A stretch of 64,000 bases of DNA, taken from NCBI GenBank assembly GCA_046704745.1, contig JBJKRL010000139.1, positions 17,672 through 81,671 on the forward strand. The letters are read 5' to 3'. The DNA is from CAWGGS01 sp046704745. Lineage in GTDB: Bacteria; Desulfobacterota; Desulfobulbia; Desulfobulbales; Desulfocapsaceae. Shown here piece by piece: positions 42,604 to 52,614 of the stretch. Numbering within the stretch: the first letter of the stretch is position 1; every line of letters begins with the position of its first letter. A program made the position numbers and the translations under genes. The notes beneath the pieces are model-generated. The model did not search any database and had not been told where the DNA came from. It saw nothing but the letters and a program-made list of their open reading frames with translations.

Positions 42604-45453
42604 ATGGAACCGACGCTTCTCAGCATCCGAGGTGCCAGGATGCACAACCTGAAAAACATCGATATCGATCTTCCCCGCAACAGCCTGGTTGTTTTTACCG
42701 GTCTTTCAGGATCGGGAAAATCGACATTGGCCTTTGATACGCTCTATGCAGAGGGTCAGCGTCGGTATGTGGAGTCTTTATCCACTTACGCCAGGCAGTT
42801 CTTGGGACAAATGGACAAGCCCGATGTCGATTCGCTGGAAGGACTCTCCCCTGCCGTCTCCATCGAGCAGAAGACGACGAGCAAGAATCCACGTTCCACG
42901 GTCGGAACGGTAACCGAAATTTATGACCACTTGCGCTTGTTGTTTGCCCGCTGCGGTCATCCCTATTGTCCGAAGTGCGGTCAGGAGATTCGTTCCCAGT
43001 CCATTGAGGATATGGTGAACAGCCTTTTGACGCAACCCGAGGGAACAAAGGTAATCCTGCTTGCTCCTCTTATAAAGGAGAGAAAGGGCAGACATGAGCA
43101 GATCCTTGCCCGAATCAAAAAGGAAGGGTTCGTTCGCGTCCGGGTAGACGGGATTATCATGGATGCCGATGAGGTCGAAGGCCTGGAAAAGAATAAACGG
43201 CATACCATCGAGGTGGTGGTCGACAGAATTGTACTGAAGCCGTCCTCAAGAAGACGCCTTTCCGACTCGGTGAGCACCACGATAAAGCTCACCGAAGGCT
43301 TCTTGTTGGTGCTCTTCCCGGAAAGTGAAAAGGAAGTCCTTTACAGTGAATTGGCGGCGTGCCATCAGTGTGGAATTTCCATGCCCGGGCTTTCAACCCA
43401 GCTTTTTTCTTTCAATAATCCACAAGGTGCCTGCAGTGAGTGCGGCGGGCTCGGGGTGAAACAATTTTTTGATCGTTCTCTTGTTGTACCCGACGAGTCT
43501 AAAAGCATCCTCGATGGTGGTATTGCCCCCTGGGGTTGGCGGAATGAGGCAACCTATACCGGGCAGATGCTGGCGGCGGTTGCCGATCACTACAAGTTTT
43601 CGCTTAAAAAACCTTTTAACAAGCTCACTCCAAGGCATCAGGACATCATTCTCTATGGTTCCGGAAGAGAAGAGATTCATTTTCTCTATCAGAAAGGCAG
43701 GCGGATGATGACCGCGGAAAGGACCTACGAAGGGGTCATTCCCCAGCTTCATCGGCGTTACCATGAAACCCAGTCGGCCATGATCAGGGACGAGCTGGGT
43801 AAATATATGGCTGAGCAGGTATGTCCCGCTTGTAAGGGAGCCAGATTGAAGGAAGAGGCGCTGGCTGTGAGGGTAGGGGACTGGTCCATATATGCTCTGA
43901 CCTGTCTTGCCATCGACAAACTGCTTGATGTCCTTCCTCTTTTACCTTTTAGCCAAAGGGAACGAAAGATCGGGGAGCCGATCTTAAAAGAAATTGTCGA
44001 CCGGCTTTCTTTTCTCACCGACGTTGGTTTGGGGTATCTCTCACTTGATCGACGCTCAGGTACCTTGTCCGGGGGAGAGGCGCAACGCATTCGCCTGGCC
44101 TCCCAAATCGGCTCGAGATTAGCAGGTGTTCTCTATATTCTTGATGAGCCAAGCATCGGTCTGCATCAGCGTGATAACCAGAAATTGATCAATACACTTC
44201 TCGAGTTACGCGACCTCGGCAACACGGTAATTGTTGTCGAACATGATACTGACACCATCTTGGCCGCTGATCATGTCCTTGATATGGGACCCGGGGCCGG
44301 AGTACACGGTGGTCGTGTTGTTTATAACGGCAATGTTGCAGGGCTGCTTGCCTGTGAGGCATCGGTTACCGGGGAGTATCTGGCCGGAATTAAGTCAATT
44401 CCTATACCGCCGGCAAGAAGAAAATCTCGGCGAGGAGAGAACGCAACGCTTAAAATTAAACACGCCTCGGTTAATAATCTAAAGAATATTGATGTGGCCT
44501 TTCCTCTGGGATGCATGACGGCCGTTGCCGGAGTGTCCGGATCCGGGAAGAGTTCGCTGGTGATCGAGAGCCTTTTTCCCCTGGTCAAGGAAGGTCTCAA
44601 GAGCAGATCGGCGTCTTTCGAGTTGAAAGGGGTCTCTATATCAGGACTCCAGTCGGTTGACAAAATTGTTGATATCGACCAGAGCCCCATCGGCAGGACT
44701 CCCCGGTCAAACCCAGCAACCTACACAGGCGTTTTCAGCCCGATCCGCGACCTGTTTACCCGTTTGCCCGAATCAAGGGCTCGTGGATACAAGCCGGGGA
44801 GGTTCAGTTTTAACGTGAAAGGCGGCCGATGCGAGGCCTGTGAGGGCGATGGGGTGAAGAAGATCGCCATGCATTTTTTGCCGGATATTTACGTGGTCTG
44901 CGACACCTGCAATGGAAAGCGATATAATCGTGAAACCCTTGAGATTGGTTATCGAGGGAAAAATATTCATGAGATACTCTCCATGACGGTGGAAGAGGCG
45001 TTATCTTTTTTTACCCATGTCCCTCCGATTAAAAACCGCCTTCAGACCCTTTACGATGTTGGGTTGGGGTATATAACACTGGGACAATCTTCCGTAACCC
45101 TCTCAGGTGGCGAGGCACAGCGGGTGAAGCTGGCCAAGGAACTCTCGGTACGGAGCAGCGGCAAAACACTCTATATTCTCGATGAACCAACAACAGGTCT
45201 GCATCCGGCCGATATCCAGCATCTCTTAAATGTTTTAAACAGGTTGGTGGATGCAGGAAATACCGTTATTGTCATAGAGCATAACCTGGATGTGATTAAA
45301 ACAGCAGATTGGATAATCGATGTAGGACCGGAAGGAGGAGACGGGGGCGGAACTATTGTTACCTGCGGGACTCCCGAACAGGTGCGGAAAAATTCATCTT
45401 CTCATACCGGCCGATTTTTAGGGCAGGTCCTTGATTGTAAAAGGAATAAATGA
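42604..45453 (+). CDS. uvrA: excinuclease ABC subunit A
   Basis: A 949-residue DNA-damage recognition ATPase of nucleotide excision repair. Two ABC units are present: Walker A FTGLSGSGKSTLAFDT and GVSGSGKSSLVIES; signatures LSGGEAQRIRLASQIG and LSGGEAQRVKLAKEL. Zinc modules: CGHPYCPKCGQ and CHQCGIS...CSECGG in the first half, CEACEGDGVKK...CDTCNGKRYN in the second. Length is normal. It works with UvrB and UvrC, which are not in the window. Confidence 0.98.
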   Translation: MEPTLLSIRGARMHNLKNIDIDLPRNSLVVFTGLSGSGKSTLAFDTLYAEGQRRYVESLSTYARQFLGQMDKPDVDSLEGLSPAVSIEQKTTSKNPRSTVGTVTEIYDHLRLLFARCGHPYCPKCGQEIRSQSIEDMVNSLLTQPEGTKVILLAPLIKERKGRHEQILARIKKEGFVRVRVDGIIMDADEVEGLEKNKRHTIEVVVDRIVLKPSSRRRLSDSVSTTIKLTEGFLLVLFPESEKEVLYSELAACHQCGISMPGLSTQLFSFNNPQGACSECGGLGVKQFFDRSLVVPDESKSILDGGIAPWGWRNEATYTGQMLAAVADHYKFSLKKPFNKLTPRHQDIILYGSGREEIHFLYQKGRRMMTAERTYEGVIPQLHRRYHETQSAMIRDELGKYMAEQVCPACKGARLKEEALAVRVGDWSIYALTCLAIDKLLDVLPLLPFSQRERKIGEPILKEIVDRLSFLTDVGLGYLSLDRRSGTLSGGEAQRIRLASQIGSRLAGVLYILDEPSIGLHQRDNQKLINTLLELRDLGNTVIVVEHDTDTILAADHVLDMGPGAGVHGGRVVYNGNVAGLLACEASVTGEYLAGIKSIPIPPARRKSRRGENATLKIKHASVNNLKNIDVAFPLGCMTAVAGVSGSGKSSLVIESLFPLVKEGLKSRSASFELKGVSISGLQSVDKIVDIDQSPIGRTPRSNPATYTGVFSPIRDLFTRLPESRARGYKPGRFSFNVKGGRCEACEGDGVKKIAMHFLPDIYVVCDTCNGKRYNRETLEIGYRGKNIHEILSMTVEEALSFFTHVPPIKNRLQTLYDVGLGYITLGQSSVTLSGGEAQRVKLAKELSVRSSGKTLYILDEPTTGLHPADIQHLLNVLNRLVDAGNTVIVIEHNLDVIKTADWIIDVGPEGGDGGGTIVTCGTPEQVRKNSSSHTGRFLGQVLDCKRNK

Positions 45454-45583
45454 AAAAGTTCCCAAAGGCTTGCTTCGCTGGTCCAATTGCTGTTTAATAC
45501 TGCCGTTCGCTCCCTCCGGTATGGATTTTGGCTTATAACAGAAGCAGATATAAAAATATATTGAAACTAAAAGAGGTTAAAAA

Positions 45584-46054
45584 ATGAGTCAAGCCAGCAA
45601 GTCTGACAATGGAAACACACCCGAATTCAGAATGCAGAAGATGTATATCAAGGATCTTTCCTTTGAAAATCCCAACTCCCCTGAAATCTATCTGCCCAGC
45701 AATTCAGAACCGAAGGTTGACGTCAACCTCCAACTGAACAATAAAAAAGTGAGTGAAGACCATTGGGAAGTATCGATCGGAATTACCGGAAAGATTATTT
45801 CCAAAGGTGAAACTGAAAAGGTCATGTTCATTATTGAAATAGAACATGCAGCTGTTTTTCTTTTAAAGAACATACCTGAGGAACATATGGAGATGGTTCT
45901 TGCCGTGGATTGTCCTACCCTGCTATTTCCATTTACAAGGCAGATTGTGAGCCAGGTCTCGGTTGATGGTGGATTTGTTCCATTTTTGATGGAGCCGATC
46001 AATTTTATGGGTATCTATCAGAATTCCAAAAAGCAGAAAGAAGACTCGAATTAA
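45584..46054 (+). CDS. secB: protein-export chaperone SecB
   Basis: A 156-residue cytosolic tetrameric chaperone that keeps preproteins unfolded and hands them to SecA. Family text: MYIKDLSFENPNSPEIYL, KVDVNLQLNNKKV, FIIEIEHAAVFLLKNIPEEH, CPTLLFPFTRQIVSQVSVDG and GFVPFLMEPINFMGIY. It has its own ribosome site (AAGAGGT) and is followed by a strong bidirectional terminator. Confidence 0.95.
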   Translation: MSQASKSDNGNTPEFRMQKMYIKDLSFENPNSPEIYLPSNSEPKVDVNLQLNNKKVSEDHWEVSIGITGKIISKGETEKVMFIIEIEHAAVFLLKNIPEEHMEMVLAVDCPTLLFPFTRQIVSQVSVDGGFVPFLMEPINFMGIYQNSKKQKEDSN

Positions 46055-46071
46055 GGTTGATTTTATTCAAC

Positions 46072-46111
46072 AAAAAAAGCCCTGCTCTCTTGTTCAGAGA
46101 GCAGGGCTTTT
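46072..46111. terminator. bidirectional intrinsic terminator between secB and the pilus operon
   Basis: AAAAAAAGCCCTGCTCTCT and AGAGAGCAGGGCTTTT form a 14-bp GC-rich perfect stem flanked by A and T runs, around a five-base loop. It serves both secB and the convergent minus-strand lipoprotein gene. Confidence 0.9.
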
Positions 46112-46131
46112 CTATAAATGATCAATACGTA

Positions 46132-47139
46132 TTACAGACCGTATGTGACGAAATTATTCATAAGCGTGCTTACACCTTTTTCAATGGCCTGGTTGAAAAG
46201 GGCATCGTATTGAGTATCGGCAAAAATGGACTCAGGTGAGACTTGAACCCGAACTCTGTTGGTCCAGACGACATTTCCGGTGGCTGCTTCCTGAACCCAG
46301 ACTCGAAGTTGCACCACTGCCTGATCCATTCTCCCTGAATGAGCTGACATATTGGCCAGGTAGCCGGCTCCGACAGCCCAGGCGACAGTATTGGCTGAAG
46401 TCTCCGATCCGAAGATTGTTTCATCGTTAAAAAACCAGTGCCTGCCGTGTCCATACTCTGCACCGATCAGGCCGCCTGTGATGGTGGTATCCCAGGCATC
46501 ATACTCGTCGGATTTTGCCAATCCGAAGAGGATATGAGAACCGCCACCGGCAACAACAGGGATAATTCCTTTTTTCCATGGAGCCCAGGATGGATCCTGT
46601 CGGGTTTTATACGTAAGAATGCGACCCCGAACGATATAGTCGGCATGGAAAAATCGTCCGATTTTTTTAATGGCGTTCGGCGTCAGGCCATGCGTTCCGG
46701 GACTGGCGGCGACTCTGTTGTCCCTAGATTGCTGTTCCATTTGGATATAACGGCGAATCTCAGACTTCATCATCGGCGACCAATCACCGGCAAGTTCATT
46801 CTTAAGGGAATCCGTGTTATTCTCTTCATAGAGGGGGATGCTGAGATAGTTCTCTTCAACCAGATAATGGAAGACATCCTCCTGCACCGGAAGCGTAAAC
46901 CCTTCGGCAACCAAATGGTCGGTTATGCTTTCCGTAACCTTGAGGTACCTGTGATGAGCTGAATCAATATTATCAGCGTAAGAATAATCGGCAAAGGGAA
47001 GGATAACGACAGTTCGCCCATGACCCGGCCCATTCACCAACGGACCACCCGGAACATCCAGTGTTTCAGTCACCGTTTGACCACAACCTGTCAACGCGAA
47101 AACCAAAATGGCCAATATGAGAAATTGCAGCCTCTTCAT
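46132..47139 (-). CDS. lipoprotein at the end of the pilus operon
   Basis: A 335-residue secreted lipoprotein: signal peptide ~1-18 with lipobox LTGC (Cys19). The middle has VVILPFADYS and a CsgG-like pattern of strands, and the end ATGNVVWTNRVRVQVSPES plus FNQAIEKGVSTLMNNFV resembles the C-terminal part of CsgG/curli-assembly-like or LPP20-type outer-membrane lipoproteins. It lies 120 bases after the secretin lipoprotein gene on the same strand, so it may help assemble or anchor the pilus secretin. Exact family is uncertain. Confidence 0.75.
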   Translation of the reverse strand: MKRLQFLILAILVFALTGCGQTVTETLDVPGGPLVNGPGHGRTVVILPFADYSYADNIDSAHHRYLKVTESITDHLVAEGFTLPVQEDVFHYLVEENYLSIPLYEENNTDSLKNELAGDWSPMMKSEIRRYIQMEQQSRDNRVAASPGTHGLTPNAIKKIGRFFHADYIVRGRILTYKTRQDPSWAPWKKGIIPVVAGGGSHILFGLAKSDEYDAWDTTITGGLIGAEYGHGRHWFFNDETIFGSETSANTVAWAVGAGYLANMSAHSGRMDQAVVQLRVWVQEAATGNVVWTNRVRVQVSPESIFADTQYDALFNQAIEKGVSTLMNNFVTYGL

Positions 47140-47259
47140 AATTCTCTCCCTGCTGAATAATATGATTGATGAAGTTGGATAAGGTCGAATTTTAATGTTG
47201 TAGCAGAAATGTAAGTTACTATGTTCATACCGTCACCGGTTGTTGTGTAGTGGCATAGG

Positions 47260-49083
47260 TTACAGCACCGTTGGTTTAAGAAGAATGATGAGTTCATTCT
47301 TGGTCAATGCGTTTGAATCATATCCGAAGAGATACTTTAAGATCGGAATGTCTCCTAATATCGGAGCGAATTGACCATCCTTTTTGTCCGTATTATTGAT
47401 CAGACCACCAATGATAAGCATCTCACCATTTTTGACACGGACAGTTGTGCTCATTTCCCGCACATCAACAACCGGAAGACCGACTGATGCAGCTGACTGC
47501 CCGCTGCTGTTCAATCCAAAATCTTTATATTCGATCGGACTCTGAAGGGTGGAAGTAACCGGCACCAGGTTTAAGACGACTTCATTGTTGTCCATTATAT
47601 TGGCGGTAAGTGCAAGACCGACCCCGGAGAGGATGCTTGAGGTGTCAACTGTGTATGTAGTTGTGGGAACCGTTCCCGAGGTGCTTTCAGAGGATGTCAC
47701 CTTGTCGATATAGGTAGTATTACGTCCTACAGTGATAAAGGCTGGCTGTCCATTCATGACGCTTATTTTGGGACTTGAGAGGACCTTGGTCGTTCCCTGT
47801 TCTTTGAGTGCATTCAAGAAAAGGTTGAAGGTTGCATTGTTGAGTGAAATTGTTGAAATAAAACTTTGAGAAGTGGGGTTGGGCCACACCTGTCCCGCCG
47901 TCCCCGCTGCATTGGCCACACCGAAAGTCGCCGTCCCGCTAACACCGAAATTTTTAAGCACCTTCGACCAGTTGATGCCGTAATCTTCATTTTTCGTAAG
48001 CTGCACTTCAATGATCTTTGCCTCAATATTGACCTGTTTATACAACTCTCTTTTTAAGGAGGTTAAGTATTCGTCAACTTTATCAAGGAGATCACGTGTA
48101 GCCGTTACCGTAATGATGCCAACGGGTTTGTCGATGGTAAAATACGCTCCGGTCTTTGATGTCTGACGGCTGGTTTTAACTAGCTTTGACTGTTCCGCAC
48201 CTTTTGTTTTTGATTGCGAGCTGACATTGGCAGTGCCTCCGGCATTCGTACCGCTGGTCCCCTCTTGTTGATTGTATTGACCTGCAGACTGTCCCGTACC
48301 GCCGTATTCGCGCTGAGCACTACTGACCGAGGTTTCGGATGTTTCGAGGATATCGAGGATAACTTTCAGGTTGTTTTCAACATTCTCCCAAATGTCGAAT
48401 TGTGCCTTATTTTGTTTGTTGTTACTGCTATCAAATGCCGTCGATCCTATTGGACTCCCTGAAGCTTTAACGTTAATTTTTCCTTTAAATGCGGTGTTAT
48501 CCGTTGAGCTACCGAGTACATCGCCTCCTGTATCAGTCTCATATTGTTGTTTTATAAACGGCATCGCCAGGTGCCACTGCCTGGTTACTTTATTTCTAAT
48601 AAAAATAGTATTCCCTTTGGTTTCATGGAAGTAGTTGATTTGACGCAGGAGGTTGTCAATGGCTTCGTTGAAGTCATCATTGGCATTGATATCGACATCG
48701 ACAAGGGCTGATTGGTCAACATCGCTTGCCCAGGAAATATTCATTCCCTTTAAGGCGGCAAGGCGTTTTATGATATCCCGAAGAGGTTGGGGACCGGCAG
48801 TGGAGTGGATCGACGCCCCAACCTTCATGATCACATCGGAATGGGTTAACTCTTTGCTTTCTTGCGCCACCTCACTGCCTAAGGTGTATTTCGGCTTCTG
48901 GTATTCAACAGGAAGGGCTGTCGAGTTCATATGAGGAGCTTTTGCCGCCGGTGTTGCTTTGGCCTCAGTGGGAGGAATTGATGTTTCCTCAACTTTTTGC
49001 TGGGGTTGAGTGCCGCATGATGCGATGACCAACAAGAGCAGCAGCAGACTGCCATATGCGAAAATCTGTTGAATTGACTTCAT
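47260..49083 (-). CDS. type IV pilus secretin lipoprotein (MshL/PilQ-like)
   Basis: A 607-residue outer-membrane pore. Lipobox IASC at Cys23. A short STN/N0-type domain (~95-160: PLRDIIKRLAALKGMNISWA, DNLLRQINYF), an N1-like region and, at ~255-310, a Ser/Thr/Gly/Gln-rich low-complexity insert. The secretin channel occupies ~340-607: VNIEAKIIEVQLTKNEDYGI, TTKVLSSPKISVMNGQPAFI, VVLNLVPVTST and VRVKNGEMLIIGGLINNT, ending ELIILLKPTVL. Unlike PilQ it has no AMIN domain; that sits on the preceding gene product. MshL and R64 PilN secretins are similarly lipidated. Confidence 0.9.
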   Translation of the reverse strand: MKSIQQIFAYGSLLLLLLVIASCGTQPQQKVEETSIPPTEAKATPAAKAPHMNSTALPVEYQKPKYTLGSEVAQESKELTHSDVIMKVGASIHSTAGPQPLRDIIKRLAALKGMNISWASDVDQSALVDVDINANDDFNEAIDNLLRQINYFHETKGNTIFIRNKVTRQWHLAMPFIKQQYETDTGGDVLGSSTDNTAFKGKINVKASGSPIGSTAFDSSNNKQNKAQFDIWENVENNLKVILDILETSETSVSSAQREYGGTGQSAGQYNQQEGTSGTNAGGTANVSSQSKTKGAEQSKLVKTSRQTSKTGAYFTIDKPVGIITVTATRDLLDKVDEYLTSLKRELYKQVNIEAKIIEVQLTKNEDYGINWSKVLKNFGVSGTATFGVANAAGTAGQVWPNPTSQSFISTISLNNATFNLFLNALKEQGTTKVLSSPKISVMNGQPAFITVGRNTTYIDKVTSSESTSGTVPTTTYTVDTSSILSGVGLALTANIMDNNEVVLNLVPVTSTLQSPIEYKDFGLNSSGQSAASVGLPVVDVREMSTTVRVKNGEMLIIGGLINNTDKKDGQFAPILGDIPILKYLFGYDSNALTKNELIILLKPTVL

Positions 49084-49166
49084 GAAAAACCTCTTGGGAT
49101 GAAGTAAACTAAACGGCTAAGAGAGGGAATTCTGAGCGCCCGTCTCTTGCAACATCCTGTAAACGA

Positions 49167-50792
49167 TTAAAAATTTCCTGCTTGTAAGCGACCCTCGATG
49201 TATTGTTTCAGATCCGGGGGGATCTGGAAACCGGATAACATTATGGACCGATATTGTGCCAACGCCTTTTCTGAATTACCCATTTTGTCATATATTCTTG
49301 CTTTGGAAAGCATTGTATCCAGAGTCTCTCCATAAAGGTTATTGTACTTGGTAAGCAATTTTTGGGCGGCCTCGAAGTGCTTAAAATTTTCATTAAAAGC
49401 GGCATAGCTGAGCAGTGCCTCCTTTGACGGAGGGGAGGCGCTGACACTTTGATTAAAATATTCAGAAGCGTCGGCTATGCGATTCATATTTGCTGAGGCT
49501 ATGGCTGCCATTAAGGCGGCATTGTCGTTTGTCGGTTTGAGCTGAAGGCTCTTTTTGGCAAAATAGAGAGCCTTTGCATTCATATGCAGATTTGCCAGGT
49601 TCAGAGCAGCCAGTTTGTCGGCCAGGTGATCATTTTTCGGCCAAAGGGCAAAGGCCTGTTCGTAGAGGCTTTCAGCCTCTTCAAGATACTCATATTTTTC
49701 TTTTTTCTGGGCTTTGGCGATGAGGTCTTTCGCCTCGGTTATTTCTTTTGACTGATGCAGAGTTTGCTGGACAATCAGTGCTTCCTGCTGAATTATCTTT
49801 TTATCAGCCTTTATGGAAAGGGATTCAAGAGGCGAGGTGGGCCATGTAATCGATTTTGATTTTGGATAGATAACGATGGTATTGAAACGTTCCTCCTTTC
49901 TCAGACCTTCAAGATTGCAAATGATGTCCAGTGCGAAATCCCAGGGAACATCATGAAGTGCGATGGTGACGGATCCCCTTACACCCTGGTCGACTATGAT
50001 GTTCATATGGCTTATCTGACGGAACAATCTGAAAATATTGTGAATATCAATCTTGTAAAAATCCACGCTGATACGTTGTTTCGTATACCCTGCACTGGCA
50101 AAAGGATCTTCAAGGTTGGTCGCACGATCAATGGCGGCGGACGACGCGCCGGATGTGGTGTTTTTCTTTTCCAGTGCCTGAACAGATGACCCGATAAGCT
50201 CATCAAGGGTCTTGTCTGATGCTGCAACTTTCTTATCCGATCCCCCCTTCTGCCCGGACATCATGTCTTTTTGAGCAGATGTTGCAGATTGAGCCATTTG
50301 TTGCTTGTTGGAAGAAGTCATACCCTTGACTTCTTGGGTGGAGGCCGTCCCGGGAGGAGATGGAAAAACCTTAACGGTAATATCGGTGTTTTCCCGATTA
50401 ACCTTATAATGATACCCTTTTTTAATCTTAAAAGTTAACCTGGTTATTGTCGTGTCTTTATCTTTAATATCGGTTGCGGACAGATTGACGAATTTATTTT
50501 CCGGGATAAGTTTGTCTTCATTCAAATTTTTGGCAAACTGAACTCCTGCTATATCCATTACAAGCCTAAAAGGTTCGAATTGTTCATGGGTGGTATAGGC
50601 TGGAATCGAATTGCCGTTAATGCGTATTGTTATGGAATCCGTCGTGATATCAGAGACAATATCCTGTATCAGATAGGAGGAGCCATTATGAGATGCGGAT
50701 GACTCTGTACAAAAAGCTTTTGTCTGAAAAAGCAAGAGGGTACAGAGTATGGAGAAAATCGCGAAATGGTATGTGACAAGCTTCTTGTACAT
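49167..50792 (-). CDS. AMIN + short secretin-like domain + TPR protein of the pilus operon
   Basis: A 541-residue secreted protein. Signal peptide ~1-29; AMIN domain ~40-145 (LVMDIAGVQFAKNL, ITRLTFKIKKGYHYKV); a Ser/Gln/Lys-rich linker ~150-235; an STN/N0-like domain ~243-320 (VDFYKIDIHNIFRLFRQISH, GVRGSVTIALHDVPWDFAL); then TPR-like helices ~340-535. AMIN and STN are normally the N-terminal half of PilQ, yet no channel domain follows. It probably binds peptidoglycan and the lipoprotein secretin encoded next. The ATG at 50792 overlaps the pilP stop (TGATG). Confidence 0.85.
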   Translation of the reverse strand: MYKKLVTYHFAIFSILCTLLLFQTKAFCTESSASHNGSSYLIQDIVSDITTDSITIRINGNSIPAYTTHEQFEPFRLVMDIAGVQFAKNLNEDKLIPENKFVNLSATDIKDKDTTITRLTFKIKKGYHYKVNRENTDITVKVFPSPPGTASTQEVKGMTSSNKQQMAQSATSAQKDMMSGQKGGSDKKVAASDKTLDELIGSSVQALEKKNTTSGASSAAIDRATNLEDPFASAGYTKQRISVDFYKIDIHNIFRLFRQISHMNIIVDQGVRGSVTIALHDVPWDFALDIICNLEGLRKEERFNTIVIYPKSKSITWPTSPLESLSIKADKKIIQQEALIVQQTLHQSKEITEAKDLIAKAQKKEKYEYLEEAESLYEQAFALWPKNDHLADKLAALNLANLHMNAKALYFAKKSLQLKPTNDNAALMAAIASANMNRIADASEYFNQSVSASPPSKEALLSYAAFNENFKHFEAAQKLLTKYNNLYGETLDTMLSKARIYDKMGNSEKALAQYRSIMLSGFQIPPDLKQYIEGRLQAGNF

Positions 50793-51337
50793 CACTTTTT
50801 TTTCTCCTCTTTTCGTAGAACCATTACTATGTTATTTGTTAATTTCCTTCCTGAACGCGTTGTCGCGGTTTCTTCGATGATGACTTTATTAGGAGCAATA
50901 TCTTTTACAACACCGCGTCTGCCGATCTTGGTTCCCTCTTTAATGATATACCCTTTGCCCGTAACATCCTGGACCATGGCAAATTTCTGTTCCGAGGTGA
51001 CAACCAGGGCAACCAGGGTAAGTTGACCCGGTTCAAAGAGTTGCATCCCTGTGAGTTGCTCATGGGTATCGACAATTTCGTCTGAATTGGTTTGCGCTTT
51101 CTCGTGAAGAAAGGGGAGAAAGGGATCCGGACGTCCTTCAAGACGATAGGTGAAGCTATCTTTTTTAGTCGTAATCTCTATAGGTTGGGGCTCTCCTTTC
51201 GCCAGGGAAGCCACCGACGAGTCGGTTTGTGCATGAACAGCGGCATTTGCCCGAACCTGGTAAAAGAAGAAAGGCGTAACTGCAAGTAAGAGATAAGCTG
51301 CCCATCCGGCAAGGAATTGTTTCGCTCGAATTTTCAT
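50792..51337 (-). CDS. pilP: type IV pilus inner-membrane lipoprotein-like protein PilP
   Basis: A 181-residue PilP, which links the PilMNO platform to the secretin. N-terminal hydrophobic segment (~8-26), a linker, then the PilP beta domain: GRPDPFLPFL, GQLTLVALVVTSEQKFAMVQ, GKGYIIKEGTKIGRRGVV and KVIIEETATTRSGR. There is no lipobox Cys, unlike many PilP proteins, so it may be held by its N-terminal helix. A GTG six codons upstream overlaps pilO, but the ATG at 51337 is the more likely start. Confidence 0.88.
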   Translation of the reverse strand: MKIRAKQFLAGWAAYLLLAVTPFFFYQVRANAAVHAQTDSSVASLAKGEPQPIEITTKKDSFTYRLEGRPDPFLPFLHEKAQTNSDEIVDTHEQLTGMQLFEPGQLTLVALVVTSEQKFAMVQDVTGKGYIIKEGTKIGRRGVVKDIAPNKVIIEETATTRSGRKLTNNIVMVLRKEEKKK

Positions 51338-51351
51338 AACATTCCGCTCTA

Positions 51352-51975
51352 TCACTTCCTTTTTTTCGATTTCTTTGAATGCTGAATACCGGTAAACCGG
51401 TAAGTGAGTAATCTGCAGTTCGAGTTCAGCATCATATCATTGCCTTCTCTTCTGGGAGAACTCATTTTGACATTGGAGACGGAAACGATCCTGTCGAGTT
51501 TGCTGATCTGATCGAAAAAGTAACCGACATTGTGATAGGGACCGTTAACATCAATGCTTATAGGTATTTCGTCATAAAAATCTTTCGGGATATCTTTTTG
51601 CGGCCTGAACGAATTAAAATCCAGCCCTGCATTTCGTCCCAACGATGAAATATCAGTCAGCAGTTTCGGTATTTCCTTTTCTTTAGGCAATAATTTTGAC
51701 GTTTCCTCGAATACCGTTGTCGTCTCCGCCAGTTCACGCTGGAGTTTGGGCCGGTCTTGCAGTTTCTTCTGCACTTCCTGAAGTTTTTGTTCAAGCCCCT
51801 GCTTTTGCTTTGTCAGGCCCGCAATTTTATCATTGTTGGGTTGAAACAATATAAAGTAACACAAGAGAATTGGAATCAGCAGTATGCCGACTGCTATGGC
51901 AATTTTGTACTTCGGATCTAACGGCAGATATTTCTGATCTATAAACGTTGCAATGGCCGTATTACTTGTTTTCAT
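51352..51975 (-). CDS. pilO: type IV pilus assembly protein PilO
   Basis: A 207-residue bitopic inner-membrane protein. Membrane helix ~24-46 (IAIAVGILLIPILLCYFILF), coiled coil ~50-90 (KQKQGLEQKLQEVQKKLQ) and a ferredoxin-like periplasmic domain with FRPQKDIPKDFYDEIPISID and YFFDQISKLDRIVSVSNVKM. It pairs with PilN to form the alignment complex. The stop overlaps the pilP leader. Confidence 0.92.
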   Translation of the reverse strand: MKTSNTAIATFIDQKYLPLDPKYKIAIAVGILLIPILLCYFILFQPNNDKIAGLTKQKQGLEQKLQEVQKKLQDRPKLQRELAETTTVFEETSKLLPKEKEIPKLLTDISSLGRNAGLDFNSFRPQKDIPKDFYDEIPISIDVNGPYHNVGYFFDQISKLDRIVSVSNVKMSSPRREGNDMMLNSNCRLLTYRFTGIQHSKKSKKRK

Positions 51976-52008
51976 AAAATATCTTGTGCAAGTGTTCGGT
52001 TATGGAAC

Positions 52009-52584
52009 CTATTTACCCTTCTTTTTAGTCTGCTCTTCTTTAGGAAGTGAAATGGCGCAGTTTAGAGCAAACTGTTTAAGATGTTTACCGGAAACGTTTT
52101 TAAGCGATGAATTAGAAAGATTAACCGTCTGGATATAGGGAGACGCATTCAACATATCCATAAATTGGGCTATGGTCTGGTTATCAAGTGCAACTCCTGT
52201 TAATGACAGGGAATTCCCATTCTGGTTCAGTGCGGTAAGCCACATTCTGCTGTTGTCGACAGACTTGGCAACCTCATCAAGAATATGTACGGTTATGGAA
52301 GACTCCGCCTTCAACTTATTGATAACGGAAATTTTTCTTTCAAGTTCTGCCTTGTCTTTTTTGAGTTTGTTAAGAGCGGCTATTTGTGGTTCTAGTTTTT
52401 TGTGTTCGGCATTGAGAGTGGCAATAGATGAATTTAAGGAATTGATTGTACTTACCTGGAAAAGATACACCGCACCGAGAATCACTAAAAAGCAGAGAAA
52501 AATGACACAGAAACCCGCAATCTGTTGCTTTGCTTTGGCTCGTTTTTTGAGCTGTCTAATAGGAAGCAGGTTAATTCTGAGCAT
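52009..52584 (-). CDS. pilN: type IV pilus assembly protein PilN
   Basis: A 191-residue bitopic membrane protein. The cytoplasmic tail MLRINLLPIRQL is the PilM-binding INLLP motif, followed by the membrane helix ~25-46, a coiled coil and a periplasmic ferredoxin-like domain (MWLTALNQNGNSLSLTGVAL, FMDMLNASPYIQTVNLSN). It lies 30 bases after pilM and 33 before pilO. Confidence 0.94.
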   Translation of the reverse strand: MLRINLLPIRQLKKRAKAKQQIAGFCVIFLCFLVILGAVYLFQVSTINSLNSSIATLNAEHKKLEPQIAALNKLKKDKAELERKISVINKLKAESSITVHILDEVAKSVDNSRMWLTALNQNGNSLSLTGVALDNQTIAQFMDMLNASPYIQTVNLSNSSLKNVSGKHLKQFALNCAISLPKEEQTKKKGK

Positions 52585-52614
52585 AAGTATACCTACTGGG
52601 TAAAAAACCTTTTT

